Source of the DNA: Thereva unica | Taxonomy: Eukaryota; Arthropoda; Insecta; Diptera; Therevidae | Reading direction: 5' to 3' | DNA: 64,000 bases | Assembly: GCA_949987705.1 (NCBI GenBank) | Contig: OX465282.1 | Coordinates: forward strand, 2,902,501-2,966,500 | Shown: in pieces, positions 23,996 through 34,386 of the stretch | Layout: each line of letters opens with the position of its first letter | Position numbering within the stretch: position 1 is the stretch's first letter | Made by a program: the position numbers and the translations under genes | Notes under the pieces: generated by a model | Told to the model about the DNA's origin: nothing | The model's input: only the letters and a program-made list of their open reading frames with translations | Database searches by the model: none

Positions 23996-24009
23996 AAGCT
24001 TTTGAATGC

Positions 24010-24175
24010 TCTTAAACGTTCGAAAGCACTTAAGCTTTTTCAAGCTCTCCCTCCAGAAGAGGAGCAGCTTTCTAATAAACGTTCTTTTTCTAAGCAACAT
24101 CATAACAGGACATTCAAAAAGAACTTGTGTGAAAGTCTCGTCCTCTTCCATGCAAAGCCTGTCTGACGAACAAAT
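24010..24175 (-). mobile_element. LINE C-terminal cysteine-motif fragment
   Basis: The minus strand encodes 'CMEEDETFTQVLFECPVMML'. This matches the CxxCx..ETxxHxLxxCP tail that follows RNase H in I-type LINEs. The fragment is short and sits directly beside satellite A. Confidence 0.55.
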
Positions 24176-24299
24176 ATTACCATCAAAACGAAAGTACGCC
24201 TTTACCGAACGTTGATCCTTCTGAATCTTCTATATTAATCGGAAACGTAGACACTGCCCAAGCCGGACATCAACAGGCTCGGACCGCCAGCTTACGGAT

Positions 24300-24835
24300 A
24301 AAAAAAGAAGAAGAATCATGATAGGGAGGCTCTATTAGGATGTACCCACGCTTCCCTACCAAGCCCATGAGTCTCCTGGGACTTCTTTGGACCAATACGA
24401 TTGCATTTATCTGTCCGGAACAGTCTATTGTGACACCTACCAATTTGATGAAGAGAGTTCTTGCCGATCGGACCTGGGTGGAACACACCGAACGTTGGAG
24501 GTCCATACCAAGATTGATCAACTCTAAGCGTTCCTTCCTGTGCCGTCTTTCCTGTGCTAAGGATTGTTAGGGTGCGCACGAAAAGCTGTCAGGATAATTG
24601 TTAGCTTCATTACAGGATTTTTCGGCCTGAATTATCATTTATGGAGGATAGAATGGGCGGAGGAGCCCACCTGCAGGCCTTGCCTTAAGGAGGATGAGTA
24701 GGCTGTTGAAGTTCTGGCCTAGAAATATGAGGTATAGGAGTGCAGAAAAAAACAAGTGAAGTGGCCGAGGAACTTTTGGACCCAAAACTCATCAAAGAAG
24801 AAGAAGATAAGTTGGTTTTCCAACTTTTGCACCCT
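24300..24835 (+). mobile_element. I-type LINE tail fragment
   Basis: The translation gives 'RVLADRTWVEHTERWRSIPR' near 24450-24515. After a frameshift it gives 'FFGLNYHLWRIEWAEEPTCR' and 'PCLKEDE' near 24620-24695. This is the usual C-terminus of LINEs with an RNase H domain (LTGH..LNYHL..IGL..CR.C..E.ET). Confidence 0.7.
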
Positions 24836-24969
24836 ATACCTCAGCCTATTTTCCACGCGTTCCGCTATTTTTGGCAGCATAAGCTAAGAGCTCAGAGTTC
24901 TTATAGAGGCTTGACTATCTATGACAATTATTCCAATGCTACATCCTTGTGAAGGTTTAAAGTTTATTT

Positions 24970-25256
24970 TCTATAAAGCCTTTAGGATCGCCAGAACTTC
25001 CGTTATATAGACCGCTGCACCGAAGCCCTCTGGCGTTTTGGAGCCGTCGGTGAATATCCGTAAATCAAACTTCTTAAGGACGTCTCTGTTCTCCACTTTC
25101 TTACGTAGTTTATGATTATGAAAACTACACCCTCGGTTGAAGATGCTGCTATGAGAGTAGGGTTTTAAGGTCCAAGCCCTGGATTTCTTCAATCTAAGGG
25201 CACTGAACGAGGCCAGGGGGTGGTTGAGAAGGTCGAGAGGGAGCAGATGCAAGAGT
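24970..25256 (-). mobile_element. LINE RNase H fragment
   Basis: The minus frame contains 'LRIFTDGSKTPEGFGAAVYI', the first catalytic-Asp block of a LINE-encoded RNase H. It then jumps directly to 'TEVLAILKAL', the block with the catalytic Glu, so the sequence between them is deleted. It lies just downstream of the broken protease gene. Confidence 0.7.
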
Positions 25257-25409
25257 GTATGAAATGGGGTTTGTGGAATATGTTCTCATTGTCGACGATT
25301 AGCCCCAGAAAATTCAGTCTGAAGAATAGAGTGAGGTTATGGCTACATACTATAATGAAGCTATATCCACGAAAAGAAAATCATAGCACCATACTAATAT
25401 TTCATTGCT

Positions 25410-25419
25410 TTTATTTATT
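25410..25419 (-). terminator. Poly-A signals of the second protease gene
   Basis: Two overlapping AATAAA hexamers on the minus strand lie 9-18 nt past the stop codon, matching the layout in the paralogue. Confidence 0.5.
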
Positions 25420-25427
25420 ACAACATT

Positions 25428-26204
25428 TTACAATTTACCATGTGCTTTAATCCAATCGACATAATCTAAAACACGAGTAAAAACCACAGGACGGTCGACC
25501 GCACAATCACTGTTCACCCGCGAAAGAATACCAACAACACGTTTCCTAACAACAAGCGGTCCACCAGAATCTCCATGACAAGCTGTCGCCTGAACTACTG
25601 TTAGCTTTTTTGATTCATACTCGAGACCAATCGCACATAGTGTCTTGCCTGTATTTTCGCACCTTTCATCATCATCCGGCAAAATATTAAAAAGTGCTTT
25701 CCTAAGCCAAGGCACCGGCCTACCGAATTCATCTAGGCCCCATCCATAGGCATAGGCCCTCCGATTTGGCTGGTAGTCCATCGCGGTTGGCAGTTCAATT
25801 GTCTCAATGGTGTAGTACGTTTCAAAGGGAACTTCCAGCCAAACCAATGCTATATCATTCTCACGAGTTGCTTCGTTGAAATTCTCATGCTTTAAGTACT
25901 TTGACACCTGTCGTCTTTCGCCTCAACTTATCAAGCTCAATCGATCTTTGACTCCAGCATGGACGATCATCCTATCTGCGGGAACAACCAGGCAGTGAGC
26001 AGCAGTTAGCAGGAGATCTCGGTTAATAATTGTGGCTCCACAGTGTGCAGGATAAAGTGCCTCATGTGTGTCATTCTTTGGGATGGTATCAACGTCCAAT
26101 TTTATGACAGCCATGAAAGGTACAGTTTTTGGGACAGGCATCCCGAACGGGATCATGGAAAATGCCGTAGAAAATAGTGACAAGCACAGAATCGAGCGAA
26201 ACAT
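25428..26204 (-). pseudogene. S1A serine protease paralogue with one in-frame stop
   Basis: The reading frame spans 259 codons from ATG at 26204 to the stop at 25428. It is closed only by one TGA at 25925-25923, after 'KDRLSLIS'. The same frame continues beyond it as 'GERRQVSKYLKHENF', aligned with 'GEQRQVLKYLKHKDY' of the intact paralogue. Otherwise everything needed is present: signal peptide (residues 1-16), LLTAAHC, ENDIALVWL, 'ACHGDSGGPLVV', and the same Thr at the base of the pocket and Val at the 226-equivalent. It too lacks the R-IVGG activation site. The promoter and poly-A signals look intact. It is therefore either a very young pseudogene, a null allele, or a gene with a sequencing error at this base. 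Readthrough is possible but I have no evidence for it. Confidence 0.85.
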
Positions 26205-26226
26205 TTTTTTAGCTAGATTTGAACGC

Positions 26227-26263
26227 GAACTGAAGAACGATTTTGTCTTTGAGTATTTTTATA
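26227..26263 (-). promoter_or_regulatory. TATA box and TCAGTT initiator of the second protease gene
   Basis: TATAAAA occupies 26263-26257 on the minus strand. A perfect arthropod initiator TCAGTT has its A at 26231, 32 nt downstream. The ATG is 27 nt further on. The promoter shows no damage, despite the stop in the coding region. Confidence 0.7.
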
Positions 26264-26269
26264 GTAGAG

Positions 26270-26690
26270 AATTATTGGTAAACATTTACTTGAGTGTGAT
26301 TGAAACAGGTGAAACAACAAGGTTGACATTGACTTTGAACAGTTCTGTTACAATGGAAATTTTTGTTATAGTCACTTGGGAAAACTTCTTGCATCTGTTG
26401 AGGTATTTGCTAGAACTTGAATCATTTGTGTATTTAAACCCCACATTTTTTAAACTAATTTTAAATTTGAGAAAAGGCTGTTCAATAATGGCGTTTTATT
26501 ATTTAAATATGACACCAACTGCTAATAAAGTCACGCACGCACGTGTGTGACGCTGAGTTACAGAAGAAAATTCCTTTTATAAACTACGTGAAGAATTTTT
26601 TAAAGTGGTAGAGGTAGAGTCACTTTGGGCTAGGGACGATTCCATCGTACAGTTCAATATTAAATAGGGATAAAAGAATTCCCTCTGTAA
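26270..26690. other. Intergenic, no gene recognised
   Basis: This is AT-rich sequence with a poorly supported open frame reading away from the protease promoter. I see nothing functional in it. Confidence 0.4.
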
Positions 26691-26694
26691 CAAT

Positions 26695-27010
26695 CGATCT
26701 TATCGCTTACACATATCTGGATCGATGGCAAATATGGGAAAATCGCATGGGGTTAGGTCTAGTGATCTAGGAGTCCAGTCGATGTCACCAAAGCCCGAAA
26801 CAATGTTCTTAGTTTCTCTGTTGTAACACCAGCAGCAGGGGCTGTTTGTCCACCCGGCTGGAAATGGGTTCTGTTGTTGTAGCCAACATAGCCCCATAAA
26901 AGCTCGCCAGCATCGTACCGTTCTTTTATAAAATGAAGGCTTCACGTTGGCCGAAATATAGGTCTGACCGATGCTTCTGGTGGAAACTCCACAAACCTGC
27001 TTCAAGGTAT
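26695..27010 (-). mobile_element. Mariner/Tc1-like transposase fragment
   Basis: The minus strand reads 'FGDIDWTPRSLDLTPCDF', close to the conserved block WPPRSPDLTPxDFFLW that surrounds the second catalytic Asp in IS630-Tc1-mariner transposases. About 100 aa of degraded transposase precede it. Frames are shifted and no terminal inverted repeats were found. Confidence 0.6.
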
Positions 27011-27014
27011 AAAT

Positions 27015-28885
27015 AAAATCTGCTGTTGGGCCCCTTGTATAAATATTTCCTAACTAAAACTAGATCTTACTTATGAATAGCCTAATATATAATAGAATTC
27101 CTCCCTACACACAAACCCGCCTTTTGGAAATATAAATTTTTAAAAAAAATATCCTAAAGGTATGCAATATTAGACATAAATAAGATTTTTGTTAACTCCC
27201 CCTAAAAGTATGCAGTAAAAATAACCGGCACACATAGACGCTACGTCGTTAATGGATATCGACGAAAAAGAGCGCAAAGTGTAAAAAACGCAACAATTCC
27301 ATTCAAGTCCTTGCGTTTACTAATCTTAAACGGATTAAATTAATTGAATTTATTAAAAAACAATTAAAATCCTTGAAATTATTTACCGAGCAATTATGTT
27401 CTGATAGATCATCAACCTCAACAACAAAAAAAACACGAGCCAAGGATAAATAAAATCAGATTAACTCCTTGAGGGGTTTTGTAATGACTAAACATCATCT
27501 CCGTGACTAAGCCTTAAGTAAATCCATCAGCATTCTCCATTTGGGAGTTTCAATTTCAATCGACCAAGCCAAGTATCCTCGGAAGCGTCCAATAAAAGGA
27601 TACAAGTCATTCGTGTGAAATGAGCTTAGTAATTAATTTATAGCGCAATATCCTCAAAGACCATCGTCCTCGGACATCAATCCCGTAGGCATCTACTGGC
27701 CACAAAACAATCTCTTAACTTAACTGATATCAACCACACTCCAAAGTGATTATTATATTTCCTTTATTGCTCTGTTTTTTCCCTCGGATCTTAAGGACAT
27801 ATCTACTAGACACTTCTACTTGTCCACATTATTCCTTTAGCCACACACAAACACTCCACACTCTTGAGTGAATAGGTCTTAATCGGTCTTGAAAACAATA
27901 AAAGAGAAGAAATGCTCAAGAGAAACACACATACACAAAAAGAGTAAAAGGACATGTCTACATATAGCTTTAGGCGTTATTGTTTCAAGTAATGGTCCTT
28001 TCAGCTGATGTGTCCTTATAGTGGTTGAAGGTCTCGAGATGAAAATTAATTATTTTTCCATTTATTTGCCGGGGAAAATTCTTTTTCAATCGAATTCTTC
28101 ACACATCCACCGTCAATTGCTGGGTAAACATTATGTGTGGAAGTCGATTCTTGTTATTGCAACAACTTTTCAAGGAGCACCACTTGCCACACACACAAGA
28201 GATCCTGCTCGCTACTTTGGTAACATTCTGTTGAAAATTGGAAATAAGTTTGTTTTTCTTTTCTTCTTCTTCTTGTTAAAATTCAATTCCGAACAAATTC
28301 TCGAATTTTGTTGGTTACTTTCGGTGTCGCCATGAAAAGTGAAGTTTATTGGATATTTGAATGTGGCAGAAACATTTAAGTCCTTTGGAAATAAAATTGT
28401 CTGCATTGCGTTTGATAAGTTCGATTTTAGTTTGGAATGTTTTATTTTACGAAGCATTTTAGCTTGTCCAGTCTAGTCTGAAGAGCGTGCTGTGTTTCGT
28501 GTGGACTATTCCGTTGGTCTTTTATTGGTACGTGGGTGTATGTACGGGCTGCATTTGCTAAAGTAGAAATTTTACTCAGGCATATCGTCCCTCTTTGGGT
28601 TCCATACAAGCATTTTGTCGCTGTGCTTCAGATTAAGACCGGACGAGTCTTATTTTGACTCGGGTTGTCGCTATAGTCTGGAGTCCCAGGACCAAACAGT
28701 TCACGGCGTACTTCAAATACAGCAAACTGTTGACAAACTTGCGAGTGCTGTGGAAGGAAATCTGCCAAATTGCCATCTTAGAAAAGTTGTGGCGAGCTGT
28801 GACCAGTTTCTACCCAAAGTTTTTGAAAGCTTACTTTTTATTTTAAAAGGTGAAAAGCTGAAAACATTAAGATCTGTTAAAAGCC
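27015..28885. other. Intergenic, no gene recognised
   Basis: This is AT-rich unique-looking sequence. I see no domain or splice structure and no clear repeat. Confidence 0.45.
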
Positions 28886-28887
28886 CA

Positions 28888-29165
28888 AGAGCTTTTTAAA
28901 GCTTAAAAGCTTTTTAAAGCTTAAAAGCTTTTTAAAGCTTAAAAGCTTTTTAAAGCTTAAAAGCTTTTTAAAGCTTAAAAGCTTTTTAAAGCTTAAAAGC
29001 TTTTTAAAGCTTAAAAGCTTTTTAAATCTTAAAAGCTTTTTAAAGCTTAAAAGCTTTTTAAAGCTTAAAAGCTTTTTAAAGCTTTAAAGCTTTTTAAAGC
29101 TTAAAAGCTTTTTAAAGCTTTAAAGCTTTTTAAAGCTTAAAAGCTTTTTAAAGCTTACAATGTTT
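28888..29165. repeat. 18-bp tandem satellite B, about 15 copies
   Basis: The unit is AAAGCTTAAAAGCTTTTT, nearly uniform. Aligned with satellite A it matches about 14 of 18 positions (AAGCTTTT-N-AAAGCT core), and the period is the same. The two arrays are therefore probably related. They lie about 5 kb apart with the broken protease gene between them. Confidence 0.9.
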
Positions 29166-29254
29166 GTTAAAGCTTTTAAAATGCTGTTATTTTAAAAACT
29201 TAATAGCCTTTAAAAGCTTAAGATCGTCCAGAAGCTTGAAAAGCTATGAGTAGT

Positions 29255-29415
29255 TATAAACCATTTTGCGATTTTTCCTTAAAGGCCTTATAACGCCCAT
29301 TATATCGAGAAATACTGGGAATTCCGTGGTAAAATTTAATTTACCGAGTCCCTGGAAGCTGCTTAACAATCCCCAACCAAAAATGAGCGGGTTCGAAGCT
29401 TTTGTAAAATCGCCA
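29255..29415 (+). repeat. Diverged monomer of the 311-bp satellite
   Basis: The sequence GCCCATTATATCGAGAAATA, then CTGGGAATTC.. and AGTCCCTGGAAG..AACAATCCCC..AAAATGAGC, parallels the unit of the large array at 61.9-64 kb. This copy is an isolated, degraded half-unit. Confidence 0.6.
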
Positions 29416-29509
29416 GGCAAAGAGAACAAAATGCCAATTAAGTTTGAAAAGAGGCATGACATTATCGGCTCATAATTTGTCTCTACCTACAGTACAGTTA
29501 CGTGCACCA

Positions 29510-29690
29510 TGGAGACGATAGGCTGGATAGGTAGTTGGAGAGAAGGCTGGAATCACCTTTTTTCGGTATGAGCAGAACATGGGCAAGTTTCCAAGAGTCG
29601 GGATAAACTCCGGAGAAATATGACAGGGCAAATAGTTTGCGCAGAGGTTTAGCCAAAGGTGAGGCGCATTGTTTTAAGGCGATAGGGGAT
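29510..29690 (-). mobile_element. Jockey-type LINE fragment (copy 4)
   Basis: The minus strand encodes 'LKQCASPLAKPLRKLFALSY' and 'VYPDSWKLAHVLLIPKKG', nearly identical to copy 1 at 4433-4545. Both ends are truncated. The 5' side abuts an isolated satellite monomer. Confidence 0.85.
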
Positions 29691-29692
29691 GG

Positions 29693-29800
29693 CTGCGAAA
29701 TGCCCATTATCTCGGGAAATACTGGTCAGCCCGAGGTGGGATTGAATTCACAGACTCCCTGGGAGGTCCCTAACAATTTCCCATTCAAAAAAGGGCCGAG
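29693..29800 (+). repeat. Isolated monomer piece of the 311-bp satellite
   Basis: GCGAAATGCCCATTATCTCG, then GGAAATACTGGTCAG and ACAGACTCCCTGGGAGGTCC, are almost identical to the array at 62.0-64 kb. About 105 bp of the unit is present. Confidence 0.8.
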
Positions 29801-29819
29801 ATTAATGTATTACTGGTGT

Positions 29820-31110
29820 TGGAGTGTGCCGAACAAGTAAAGTAAACAGTTGTTCGAAGCATTTTACATCAAATGTAGCTTGGATAAGAGAGCACTTATA
29901 TCGACAGGAGCTGACCTTTTAGTTTTAGGGTGTCATAGGGTTTGGGTCGAAGCCCCACGTTTTCATAGCAAGAGGGCTGGTAAGAAACTGCATCGAGAAA
30001 TGGCTTCACAAAGAGCGCCACAAATGGTGGGATGCTGTGGCACCACATACACAAGCTATGGTAGTGATTGGGCTGTTGAGTGTTGCATCAAGAAGAGAGA
30101 TTCTGGGGATATCACAGATGGCTTGCGACATTACCAACAGGTTAAGAAAGTTTGTTCCTCAAACTTTCGAAAAAGAATGAAAGTTCTTGAAGACAACATT
30201 TGCAGATAATTTCTTAAGGAATCTGAGACTACTTATGCACCACTTTATAAAAAACCAAAATGAAATCGTTGATTCTGTTATGATTCCAGCACCGCCTTCT
30301 TCTTTATCTCTAGACTTATTCAAAACATCTTCCTTTAGTTCCGCAATTAATCAAGTCCTACTTAAATCATTCCTAGGTCAAATATAACTCTCACTCCCTC
30401 TACTTTTGATTTAAAATGTTTCCACAAACTCTTCCTTGAAATAAGGACACAAGGTCCACTTTAAAACATAGAAATTACATTTACATAAAATTTAATTAAC
30501 GATAAAACAATTACACCCAGTATTAAGCAACATAATATAAATTGATATCATGATTAAAGGATATAAATTAAGGAGAATTGCGTCCCTTTTAACCTCTTTT
30601 GAAGTGTGTACACGCACCGAAAATATAAATTTATGGTGCGTGATATCCTGTGATCCTGGGACAAAGCCGCAATATCGAGTTTTTATTACAAAAACAAATT
30701 CTCTCTCATATCCTTGACGCGCCGCCATGCAACAGTTTTCTTTTTGGATTTAATTCATTCAAAATGAATAATTATACTATATAATTAACGGTAATTATTC
30801 AAATTAAAGTTAATTAAGATATTTCCAGGTCAATGGCATATACGAATGTGAGTCCAGTCCAATTAGTGCTTAATGTTTGATTCAGGTGGTTTTAGTTTGG
30901 CCTAGTAAGCTTATAGAGGCGGAAAATCGATGGGCAATGAACCTTGGATAGGATCGCAGGGGAAGTCCCCAGGGTCACAAATGAACACATACTTCCGTGG
31001 ATGAAAAGGATGCCGAAACTTCAGGGAATGTGATCGGCTCCAAAAGGTCAGTGGCATCGGGGCGCGGGTCTATCTAGGGACACTAACAGTTAATTGCCCT
31101 GGCATGTTCC
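29820..31110. other. Intergenic, weak ORFs only
   Basis: At 29960-30190 a broken + frame (WLHKERHKWWDAVAPHTQAM) may be a LINE RNase H tail, but the match is weak. I recognise nothing else here. Confidence 0.35.
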
Positions 31111-31114
31111 CGCT

Positions 31115-31340
31115 AGCGATGAGCCTTGTCTTGCACATTTTGCCGGGCCAAAGCAAAGCCAAGACAAAACAGTACGAAACAGGGCTGCAAGATCAAGATA
31201 GCAAGACTCATCACTAAGTGCCAAAAGTCTTGCAGTGATGTGCAAAAAGTCTTGTCTTGCTCATCAGACTTCTTGCAAGACTTCTTGCAAGACTTTTTGC
31301 TCATCATTGTAAGACTTGACCAGTCCTGTTCATCACTGCT
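31115..31340. mobile_element. hAT-type MITE, degenerate larger copy
   Basis: The ends TAGCGATGAGC and GTTCATCACTG resemble the TAGTGATGAGC ends of the 135-bp element at 19481. The interior shares its CAAGACAAGACT/AGTCTTGC repeats. Possible degraded 8-bp flanks are GTTCCCGC and CTTCCGGC. Confidence 0.6.
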
Positions 31341-31734
31341 TCCGGCGCTCGCTTATATCTTTCAAGCGGTGGTGCTGGCGCTGCAAGGATGTAGCATTGG
31401 AACTCTATTTTTGACTGCCACCTGCTGCTAGCCGTCAAAAGGTCTGTATTATCTATTGGAGGCCTGTATTATCTAGGCACTTCTGATTTAGCCCATACTT
31501 ACAACAAAGCAAGAACAATGAGTCTACTAAACCGACCGCGAAATGATATTGCATGCGAAGGATTCCTTGACTGATTCCACGTTGCTGATGTTGTTGTTGG
31601 CCTTTCATCTCTTGCCACTTCATGCTTGCCTAAATAATTGAAGATGGCTGTTGTAGACCCCCAGAAGCAAAAACGATGGCCGTGGCGAAGTTTCCGAAGC
31701 CAACCACATTAAAGCAAATTAAATCATTTTTTTT

Positions 31735-32095
31735 ATGTGACAGACTAGAGGCTTAGGGAAAGTCCCTTTGTACTGTCGACAATCTATTTCGTATAGAGTG
31801 AACAGCAGCAATAGCCGGAAGATAGAGAGAAGAGAAGGATGTAACTGTCACAACCTAGCCGCGATATATTTTTATTCCACCTACTTCCAACCATTTCGCG
31901 ACTCTGGCATCGGGGCATTTGAGAAACAACTCGCTGGAGTGTTATGCCTCCTGAAACGAGTTGAGTCTCATCAGCCAACCGATGACATGCGCTTGGTAGA
32001 GCGGGGAAGGACTAGGAAGGCTATGACAGAAGGAATCAGGAATGTAAACAGGGAAGAAGAAAGAAGGAAAGTTAGGTGGGAAAGGCGAAGGACCG
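31735..32095 (+). repeat. Interspersed repeat family 'GTACTGTCGAC', copy 2
   Basis: The copy starts TTTTTTATGTGACAGACTAG and runs through GTACTGTCGACAATCTATTT, CCTAGCCGCGATATATTTTT and ATGCCTCCTGAAACGAGTTG to GGAAGAAGAAAGAAGGAAAG. It is collinear with 57650-58020. Whether it is an LTR or a SINE-like element is undecided. Confidence 0.7.
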
Positions 32096-32097
32096 TC

Positions 32098-32728
32098 ACG
32101 TCACCAACTGAGGAGAGATACACCAGTTGCGAACTGGAAATCGTAGTGGTAGTAAAAACACTAAGGAACTCTATATTTCCTTCGCCTTTAAGATGGTTAC
32201 TGATTGTCGAGCTTTTGCACTTAGAACGTCAAAAATGGATACATGTCTACGAGTAGCTCCTTGGGCGTTATTGATTGAAGAGTTTCAATAATCAATCGAT
32301 CATCAACGGTTGGACCAATGAACCATGTCGATGCCTTAGTCTGAATCCGGTCACCGTACTGAATATCCAAAACGCTCAAGAAAATTACGTCGAGGTAAAA
32401 AAGATTGCGAATCAAGTAGATGACGGAGATGATTCAGGATTCATACTTAGGCGGGGCATCTTATAAAAAGAGAAGGGCGGCTCAACTTTATTGGTAGTCT
32501 CGAAGTCGATGCAGTACGAGGTGATTTGGCAGATACACGAAAGAGGTCATCTGGGATAAAAAATGTATTATGTTAGAAAGAAAAGCTGAAAAAATAGAAG
32601 ATTTTCTCAACCCAATAGTCATTTAGGCCCTATGCCATCAACGAGGAAGAATTATAAGCATTTGTTAGTGGTGGTGGACGCCTTCACCAAGTTCACGTGG
32701 CTATATCACGATAAAGATCATTTTAACC
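32098..32728 (+). mobile_element. Gypsy-type retrotransposon RNase H-integrase fragment
   Basis: The translation begins 'TSPTEERYTSCELEIVVVVK', the classic Gypsy RNase H entry block (PTExRYxSxELE). After frameshifts it continues with 'SLNPVTVLNIQ' and 'KIANQVDDG'. It then reaches the integrase core entry 'LGPMPSTRKNYKHLLVVVDA' with FTKFTWLY. The first integrase Asp lies in VVVDAFTKF. It ends where a Jockey copy begins. Confidence 0.8.
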
Positions 32729-33790
32729 AATAGCCCAATAGCAATTACTTCTATTCTCTCCAAAACCATTGAGACGATAATCAAAAAAAAGCTTATGGGA
32801 TATCTAGAATCCAACCTACTCATAAACGACAGACAGTATGGCTTCCGGCAAAAAAATCCACTGGCGATCTTTTAGTATGTCTTACAGAACACCTCAGCCG
32901 TAGTCTGCATGGATCCGGTGAGTCTAGTCTGGTTGCTATAGATATCTCCAAGGTTTTCGATAGAGTTTGGCACTCAGCCCTGTTAGCTAAGCTCAAAGCT
33001 ATTGGAGTCGACTCACTTCTACAGAAGTGGATCGAGTTTCCTTTCCGGCCGTTCAATCAAAGTAGTATTGGATGGCGTCAAATCCGCATCCCACCCGATC
33101 TCTGCTGGGGTCCCCCAGGAATCTATTTTATCACCGGCCCTATTTCTCATCTTTATAAATGACCTTCTTTCAATCCCCTCCAACCCACTTCTCAGCTTCG
33201 CTGCCGACGGTACTTTACGGTACTCGTACAGCTTCGATACAAGGCAGACTCATGCCAGATCCTGTCTTGATGATCGCGAACGTATGTCCAACTCTATTAA
33301 TAACGACATTGTACTCATTCTAGAGTGGGGAAAGAAGAATCGTGTTGAATTCAACCCCACCAAAACCAAGTACTGTCTTATCTTCAAAAAGAAGTTCAAC
33401 ACCTCTCCACCCTTGATAGAAGGTGAAGTTCAACTAAGGGCCGACCAATCCCTACACATCTTAGGCGTGACATTAGCCAAAGACGCGATGGAATGACCAC
33501 ATATTCCAAATCGCCAAACAAGCATCCCAGTGCTTGGGATTTCTTAAGAGGTGCAAGTTCCTCCTCCAGTCATCGGCCCGTGCTTTTATTTATAAAACCT
33601 ACATTCGGCCTCTTCTCGAATATAACTCCATCGTTTGGGGCCGAGTTTCGAACCCCTATAACTCTTAACCTATCCCCCCGTACTAAGCTTACTGCTAGAC
33701 ATTGCACCATGGCGTGACAAACGACATGACGGACTGGTAGTACAAAGGGTGATTCCTGAGCTTAGCACTGCCACATAAAAAAAATTTGTA
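32729..33790 (+). mobile_element. Jockey-type LINE (copy 2), truncated
   Basis: It is collinear with copy 1 from 'PIAITSILSKTIETII' onward. The catalytic block is mutated to 'LSFAADGTL' and the PQG block to PQE. About 500 bp of the tail is deleted near 33645. The 3' UTR (GTACTAAGCTTACTGCTAGA to GGTAGTACAAAGGGTG) and a short A-tract close it. Confidence 0.9.
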
Positions 33791-34386
33791 GACTTGTAGT
33801 TTCGTGCAACAGGCCCCTGGTCACTTCACATGACAGAAAAAACGACTTTCAGCTCAGAAGGGACTGTGTTTCCGTTTTGGTGAAAATACCCGATTTTCTG
33901 TAATATGGTGTTACCAGTTTAATTATTTATATTGGTAATTTTCCTTTTGGGACATTTTCCGTGTATGTTTAAAACAGTGGTTCTTCATTAGTTTACCATT
34001 CACAAGTAAAACTAAACGAATTATGTCGTATTTAATTTATTAATTTTACTTTTTTTTATATTTATAGACGAAATAATATAAAAATAAATATCCTAATTTA
34101 CTAATCCCGCCATTTATCCCCAAATCATATGGAGGGAAATTATTTCCATCTTTTTTTTCGTATCCGCGAGGTTGCCATCCTGCCTATCAAAAGACCCGAG
34201 TTGATTTTTCGCGCGGGGTGCCGAATTTGTTCTGTTTTTGGTCCGAAAGAGATAAAGTTTTTGCTTTTTTAATCAGTTTTATTGTTAAGAAGTTTGTTTC
34301 AAAACTGTTCAAATAGATCACAATTATTAATCGTTTTCATTTGGATTAAATCAATAAACGGCCTAAAAATTGCTCAATTAATTAAA
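33791..34386 (+). promoter_or_regulatory. Upstream region and probable 5' UTR of Su(z)12
   Basis: This is an AT-rich tract with no repeat. A candidate initiator TCAGTT occurs at 34274-34279 and no TATA box is evident. The start codon context is AAAATG. Confidence 0.35.

Noticed and set aside
23310..23997. Open frames of 189-211 aa with LKALKLL or FQKLKS repeats on both strands
   Set aside because: They are created by the 18-bp satellite, whose length is divisible by three; open frames in several overlapping readings show no coding selection.
30492..30728. Minus-strand ORF starting MAARQGYEREF
   Set aside because: 78 aa with no recognisable domain or gene structure.
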